A stretch of DNA of 10,137 bases from Oscillospiraceae bacterium (GTDB lineage Bacteria; Bacillota; Clostridia; Oscillospirales; Oscillospiraceae), in the NCBI GenBank assembly GCA_009785655.1, contig WQVW01000035.1, positions 1 to 10,137 of the forward strand. Direction: 5' to 3'. Below the pieces are notes generated by a model. The model did not search any database and was not told the origin of the DNA. It worked only from the letters and a program-made list of their open reading frames with translations. Position 1 is the first letter of the stretch. Every line of letters begins with the position of its first letter. A program made the translations under genes and the position numbers. Shown in pieces: positions 6,126 to 10,137 of the stretch.

Positions 6126-8867
6126 GTGAAAAAAATACTGAACCGATGCGTCACCGGTGTGCTGATGCTTATTATAATGATGTCCACTGCCAGCTTTTCT
6201 CGGCGGCCGACAGAAACAGATACGCAGATTGCAGTTGCGAATCCCCCGCATGTGAGCAATCAACCTGTGACTGATGACACCTATAGCCTTGGTGAAGATG
6301 CGGCGCACCATATTGTCGGCATTTCTAACGATGAATTCCGTGCGGTTTGGGTTACAACGGTACTGAACTTAGATTTCCCGTCCCAACAAGCGCTTTCCGC
6401 CGATGCGATGAAGCAGGAGATTGACGCGATCGTGGCGCACACGGCGGCACTTGGCTTGAACGCCATCATATTCCAGGTTCGTCCAACCGGCGACGCATTT
6501 TACGAATCCAACATTTTCCCTTGGAGTCAATGGCTTTCCGGAACGCAAGGCCAGGGCATCCCCGATTTTGACCCGCTGGCGTACTGGATTGAAGCAAGCC
6601 ACGCAAAAGGCATCGAACTGCACGCATGGATTAACCCCTATCGTATTATCCATACGATCACAAATAGTTCTGACCCGAATACGTTGGCACCAAACCACCC
6701 GGTAAGACTGCGGCCGGAGTTGGCCGTGGGATGGACAGACCCCAACGGACGCCAAGGTCTGTTTTTAGACCCCGGCCTGCCGGAAGCGAGACAGCTAATC
6801 TTCGACGGCATTGCCGACCTCGTCCGGAACTACCATGTGGATGGTATACATATTGACGATTATTTCTACCCCGGTACCGATTTTGACGACGCCGCGTCAT
6901 TCGCCCGCTACGGCAACGGCATGGACTTGCATGACTGGCGGCGTGAAAATGTCAACGAACTGATCAAAGGCATTCAATCCGTTATCCGTGCGCTGAACGA
7001 CGAGCTCGGCAGAAACGTACGTTGGGGTGTCTCGCCCACCGCTATTTGGAAAAATGAATCCAGCAATCCGTATGGTGTCCCGACAACCCGCGGCATGGAA
7101 TCTTACCATACGCTTTACGCAGATACCCGCCGCTGGGTCATGGAGGAGTGGGTGGATTATATCAACCCACAGATATACTGGTACATAGGTTTTGAAATCG
7201 CTGATTTTGAGGCTGTTTTCAATTGGTGGGTAGATTTATGCAGGGGGACTAACGTAGACTTGTACATCGGCCATGCCGCGTGGCGGGAAGATTTAAATCA
7301 CCAGCCGCCGCGCTGGGACGGTGAAATGGTGCGCCAACTGGAGATGGTGGCCGCCTGTGATGTCACCGCAGGCAGCGTGTTCTTCCGCTTTGAATCACTG
7401 CAAGGCGCAGTTGGCAACGCCATCCGAAACTTTTATATGAGACAAGGCCGCCAACCAATCATGGTATTAGACACACTGACCGTTGGCACGCCGCAACAGG
7501 ATACAACGCTCACGGCCGCATCGGCGTCCGGGTTTCATATCACCGGAACAAGTGATCCGTATGAAATTTTATATATGAACGGCGCGGTCGTGTTAAACCG
7601 CACTGTTGAGGGTTTTTTCTCCGTGTTCGCGCCGCTTGATGCAGGGGTGAACGTATTCACTTTCAGTCAAGCAGGCCAAGATGACGTTACGCGCAGAATC
7701 ACACTCAATGCACCAGGCACTCCTGACCCGCCCGCCCCGGCTGCGACAGTCACACAGATCACAACGCCGACTTATGCCACTGTCACGGACGGTGCCGCAT
7801 GGGTGTTCCCGGGTCATACCACTGCGGGAGGTTCTGATTGGATGCTGCTGCCGGGTCAGCAGGATCGTGTCATTGCCGAATCAAGCAACGGATTTGTTCG
7901 GCTCTCAAATGGCATGTGGATAAATCGAAACCATGTGACACTTCGTACTGAGAACGCTTTTATTGAGAATGTACTGCGAAACGGCGTATACCATGCCGGT
8001 GCGTATTACGATATGATTGTGTGGCAGTCCGACATGTTCCCGGCCGCCTATGCCGGATTTGACGGGCAGACCCTGACTATTTATTTTGGAATGCATACGG
8101 AAGCACCGCCGCTGACCTTGCCCGCCAATTTGTCGGAAACGATGTTTTCAAGTGTCCGCAGCGGTATGCACGGCATTACGCCGTACCATGCTTTCACCAT
8201 CAGGGATGATGTGAGATTTGAAGGGCATTTTATCGACTTTGATAACGGCGAATTCCGGCTGCATCTGAGACGGAGAAGAACTTTGACACCGGGCGACATG
8301 CCCCTCGTCGGCATTACAATCGTGTTAGATCCAGGCCATGGCGGCGAGGAATACGGTGCTATCGGCCCGTTGGGCGGCCATTTGTCAGAGAAAGATTTGA
8401 CACTGATCAACTCGCTGAAATTGGCCGAGCGTCTCACGGCACTGGGCGCAAATGTCCATTTGACCCGCGATGATGACACGACCGTAACACTTCAAGAACG
8501 CGTCGATTTAAGCTGGCGTGTGATGCCGGATTTATTCATTTCCCTCCACGTAAACAGCGTTGCCGAAACAACCAATGCCGCCAATATCAGCGGTTTTACC
8601 GTTTGGTATCGAAACGCAGGCAGCGTAAACATATCGCGGATATTTTTGGACTTTATGCATGATATCAACCCAGCGACAACCCGGTACAGGAATATAAATC
8701 AAGCCAACTTCTTTGTCTGCCGCCCCCAATGGGTGCCGTCTGTGATCCTTGAGTCCGGATTTATCGTTAATATTGACGACTTTGTTTGGCTGATTGACCC
8801 AGTAATGCAGGACAAAATGGCAGATGCAATGGTGGAGTCCATCCTGAGCTATTTTATTGCTGTCTAA
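6126..8867 (+). CDS. Secreted GHL10 glycoside hydrolase / N-acetylmuramoyl-L-alanine amidase fusion
   Basis: A 913-residue exported, putatively bifunctional cell-wall enzyme. An N-terminal hydrophobic segment (about 9-24) after MKKILNR looks like a signal peptide or anchor. Residues about 66-440 form a GHL10 (DUF187/YngK-like) barrel: EFRAVWVTTVLNLDFPS (70-86), HAWINPYR (166-173), DGIHIDDYFYP (239-249) and INPQIYW (346-352). Residues about 448-528 look like an Ig-like beta sandwich (GTSDPYEILYMNGAVVL), 545-607 like an SH3-type fold, and 610-722 are beta-rich and unassigned. The end (728-913) is a zinc Amidase_3 domain with H738 in DPGHGG, E755 in SEKD, H808 in SLHVN and catalytic E876 in LESGF, all intact. 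Such amidases remove stem peptides from glycan strands. The GHL10 relative DigH of E. coli is reported to cut the stripped strands. The GTG start has AGGAGA five bases upstream; an overlapping ATG at 6124 is followed at once by TGA. Confidence 0.88.
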   Translation: MKKILNRCVTGVLMLIIMMSTASFSRRPTETDTQIAVANPPHVSNQPVTDDTYSLGEDAAHHIVGISNDEFRAVWVTTVLNLDFPSQQALSADAMKQEIDAIVAHTAALGLNAIIFQVRPTGDAFYESNIFPWSQWLSGTQGQGIPDFDPLAYWIEASHAKGIELHAWINPYRIIHTITNSSDPNTLAPNHPVRLRPELAVGWTDPNGRQGLFLDPGLPEARQLIFDGIADLVRNYHVDGIHIDDYFYPGTDFDDAASFARYGNGMDLHDWRRENVNELIKGIQSVIRALNDELGRNVRWGVSPTAIWKNESSNPYGVPTTRGMESYHTLYADTRRWVMEEWVDYINPQIYWYIGFEIADFEAVFNWWVDLCRGTNVDLYIGHAAWREDLNHQPPRWDGEMVRQLEMVAACDVTAGSVFFRFESLQGAVGNAIRNFYMRQGRQPIMVLDTLTVGTPQQDTTLTAASASGFHITGTSDPYEILYMNGAVVLNRTVEGFFSVFAPLDAGVNVFTFSQAGQDDVTRRITLNAPGTPDPPAPAATVTQITTPTYATVTDGAAWVFPGHTTAGGSDWMLLPGQQDRVIAESSNGFVRLSNGMWINRNHVTLRTENAFIENVLRNGVYHAGAYYDMIVWQSDMFPAAYAGFDGQTLTIYFGMHTEAPPLTLPANLSETMFSSVRSGMHGITPYHAFTIRDDVRFEGHFIDFDNGEFRLHLRRRRTLTPGDMPLVGITIVLDPGHGGEEYGAIGPLGGHLSEKDLTLINSLKLAERLTALGANVHLTRDDDTTVTLQERVDLSWRVMPDLFISLHVNSVAETTNAANISGFTVWYRNAGSVNISRIFLDFMHDINPATTRYRNINQANFFVCRPQWVPSVILESGFIVNIDDFVWLIDPVMQDKMADAMVESILSYFIAV

Positions 8868-8868
8868 A

Positions 8869-8902
8869 ATATACAGTCCCATTTCAATTTAGGACTGTAT
8901 AT
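8869..8902. terminator. Hairpin between convergent genes
   Basis: Perfect eleven-base arms ATATACAGTCC (8869-8879) and GGACTGTATAT (8892-8902) close a twelve-base loop, starting two bases after the stop codon at 8867. On the plus strand no T-run follows. On the minus strand TTTTAG follows directly, so it better fits termination of the ABC transporter transcript from the right. It may still stabilise the 3' end of the plus-strand message. Confidence 0.55.
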
Positions 8903-8962
8903 GCACAGCAGGGAAAGTTAATTTTTGACTCAGCATCGCTCTGATAGTAGCATCGGAATGCA

Positions 8963-9712
8963 CTACGACTCAAACTTTGTTATCAACTCCGCAGGGGTAA
9001 GTGCTTGTTTTTCACTGCCTGAGACATCCATATCTATTTTGCCGCCGTTAAGCATGATCAGTCTGTCGCCATATACAATCGCATCGCTCATATTATGAGA
9101 AATCATTATGGTTGTTATTTTTTGTTCGTCAACCAGTTTTTTTGTGATACCCATGACTTGTTTGGCGATCCTTGGATCCAGTGCTGCTGTGTGTTCATCC
9201 AACAACAGCAACTTTGGTTTTTGCAAGGTTGCCATGATCAGCGTCACAACCTGCCGCTGTCCACCCGATAAAAGCGATGCTTTTTTTCGCAGCATGTTTT
9301 CCAGCCCTAGGTCGAACTCGGCCAATCTTTCTTTAAAAAAAGCGATATCCCTCTTGCGTATCGCCCATTGGAACAACGGCCACTTGCCACGAGAATAAGC
9401 CAATGCCATGTTTTCTGCGATTGTCAAGTCAGGGCAAACGCCGGTATTCGGGTCTTGAAACACACGCGCAATCAACGCCGCGCGCGCGCTGTGACTTGTC
9501 CGCAGGACGTCTTTTCCATCAATCGTGATTGCCCCTGATGTGTGCCGCAAGTTGCCGTCTATCACATTGAAAAGTGTACTTTTGCCGGCACCGTTGCCGC
9601 CGATGACAGTGACAAACTGCCCCTCGGGAACATCCAGACTCAGCGATTTTAACACCTGATTTTTTTCGATCCCATTGTCAAAAATATGCGATACATTTTT
9701 CAGTGATATCAT
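8963..9712 (-). CDS. ABC transporter ATP-binding protein of an amino-acid (Trp/Tyr-type) importer
   Basis: A 249-residue ATPase that energises an importer together with the permease encoded just upstream. Walker A is GGNGAGKST (38-46), the Q-loop glutamine is in VFQDP (Q86), the signature is LSGGQRQ (148-154), Walker B is LLLLDE (168-173) and the switch histidine is H206. Overall layout (RVFQDPNTGVCPDLTIAENMAL) matches ATPases that accompany LivH/TrpY-type permeases and ABC_sub_bind binding proteins. In Firmicutes such systems are proposed to carry tryptophan or tyrosine. The start is ATG 9712 with GGAG five bases upstream. Its first bases overlap the permease stop codon (ATGA), a sign of translational coupling. 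The open frame continues upstream, but that part runs across the permease gene in another frame. The substrate is not readable here because the binding protein lies outside the window. Confidence 0.9.
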   Translation of the reverse strand: MISLKNVSHIFDNGIEKNQVLKSLSLDVPEGQFVTVIGGNGAGKSTLFNVIDGNLRHTSGAITIDGKDVLRTSHSARAALIARVFQDPNTGVCPDLTIAENMALAYSRGKWPLFQWAIRKRDIAFFKERLAEFDLGLENMLRKKASLLSGGQRQVVTLIMATLQKPKLLLLDEHTAALDPRIAKQVMGITKKLVDEQKITTIMISHNMSDAIVYGDRLIMLNGGKIDMDVSGSEKQALTPAELITKFES

Positions 9713-10137
9713 TTGATCTCCACCACCCGCTTCTTGAAGATAATTTCGCGCAATTTGGGCATACACAGTGCCAGTAAAGCGAGCAAAGCAGTAAGCAAGC
9801 GTGTCCAATCGGGACTGAGCAGCCCCGAGATGATGACCAGCGATATACAACTAAAGTAGATAAACGCACCCAGCGCGATAAATAATAGTCGTGTGAGTAT
9901 GCTCGCATTTTTGGGCGTAATGATTTCACCGATAACAAGGGTCGCAAGTCCAATAATGAGAACGCCTGTTCCTGAATTGACATTGGCGCCGCTTTGCTGC
10001 TGTGCGACCAATGCGCCCGCAAGCCCAGTAATCGCATTTGATATCACAAGAGAACAAATTTTGCGGCCGTCTGTATTGATACCAATGGAACAAGCCATGC
10101 GTTCGTTATCGCCCGTGGCGCGAATTGACAATCCGAA
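9709..10137 (-). CDS. ABC transporter permease, LivH/TrpY type, N-terminus cut by the window edge
   Basis: The last 142 residues of an inner-membrane permease of the BPD_transp_2 kind. The frame continues past the right edge. The visible start FGLSIRATGDNERMACSIGI holds the conserved RATGDNE coupling-loop motif that contacts the ATPase. Four hydrophobic segments follow: around ISNAITGLAGALVAQ, GVLIIGLATLVIGEII, LLFIALGAFIYFSCISLVII and LLTALLALLALCMP. A basic tail KKRVVEIK ends the protein. It overlaps the ATPase gene by four bases. The motif and order support an amino-acid importer; branched-chain, tryptophan or tyrosine specificity cannot be decided from this part. Confidence 0.9.
   Translation of the reverse strand, partial: FGLSIRATGDNERMACSIGINTDGRKICSLVISNAITGLAGALVAQQQSGANVNSGTGVLIIGLATLVIGEIITPKNASILTRLLFIALGAFIYFSCISLVIISGLLSPDWTRLLTALLALLALCMPKLREIIFKKRVVEIK

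Noticed and set aside
9713..9850. Upstream extension of the ATPase open frame to ATG 9850
   Set aside because: It overlaps the permease gene in another frame, and the ATGA junction at 9712 with GGAG upstream is the typical arrangement.

Overview
The window looks like the chromosome of a low- to mid-GC Gram-positive bacterium, most likely an anaerobic Firmicute of the Clostridia type. The support is indirect: strong AGGAGG-type ribosome binding sites, near-consensus housekeeping promoters (TTGACA/TATAAT type), a lipoprotein-type MetQ, SH3b-domain secreted proteins and a long cell-wall amidase. No species can be named from the sequence. There are nine protein-coding genes, two of them cut by the window edges. 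No tRNA, rRNA, CRISPR array, insertion sequence or phage gene is visible.

Layout. Positions 1-621 (minus) hold an AraC-family regulator, cut at its C-terminus by the left edge. Positions 833-1774 (minus) hold a BKACE/DUF849-type zinc beta-keto acid cleavage enzyme with an altered active-site motif. Divergent from it, 1966-3090 (plus) encodes a secreted protein with three nearly identical SH3b repeats and an uncharacterised C-terminal domain. Its promoter is preceded by three 11-bp-spaced repeats that read as WalR-type boxes on the minus strand. A bidirectional hairpin terminator separates it from a convergent methionine ABC importer read in the order metN (5915-4893), metI (4834-4178), metQ (4122-3271). 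Divergent from metN, 6126-8867 (plus) encodes a 913-residue secreted fusion of a GHL10 glycoside-hydrolase-like domain and a C-terminal Amidase_3 (N-acetylmuramoyl-L-alanine amidase) domain. At the right edge, minus-strand genes for an ATPase (9712-8963) and a LivH/TrpY-like permease (partial, 10137-9709) are translationally coupled and belong to a second ABC importer of the tryptophan/tyrosine or branched-chain amino acid type.

How the genes fit together. This is mostly housekeeping and accessory metabolism (amino-acid uptake, one acyl/keto-acid enzyme and a regulator) interleaved with two secreted cell-wall proteins. The most interesting material is the cell-wall part. The GHL10-amidase fusion puts a stem-peptide-removing enzyme and a glycosidase related to one reported to cut stripped glycans into one polypeptide. 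The SH3b protein has a WalR-like control region and an unnamed domain. The rest is recognisable, with modest oddities recorded below.
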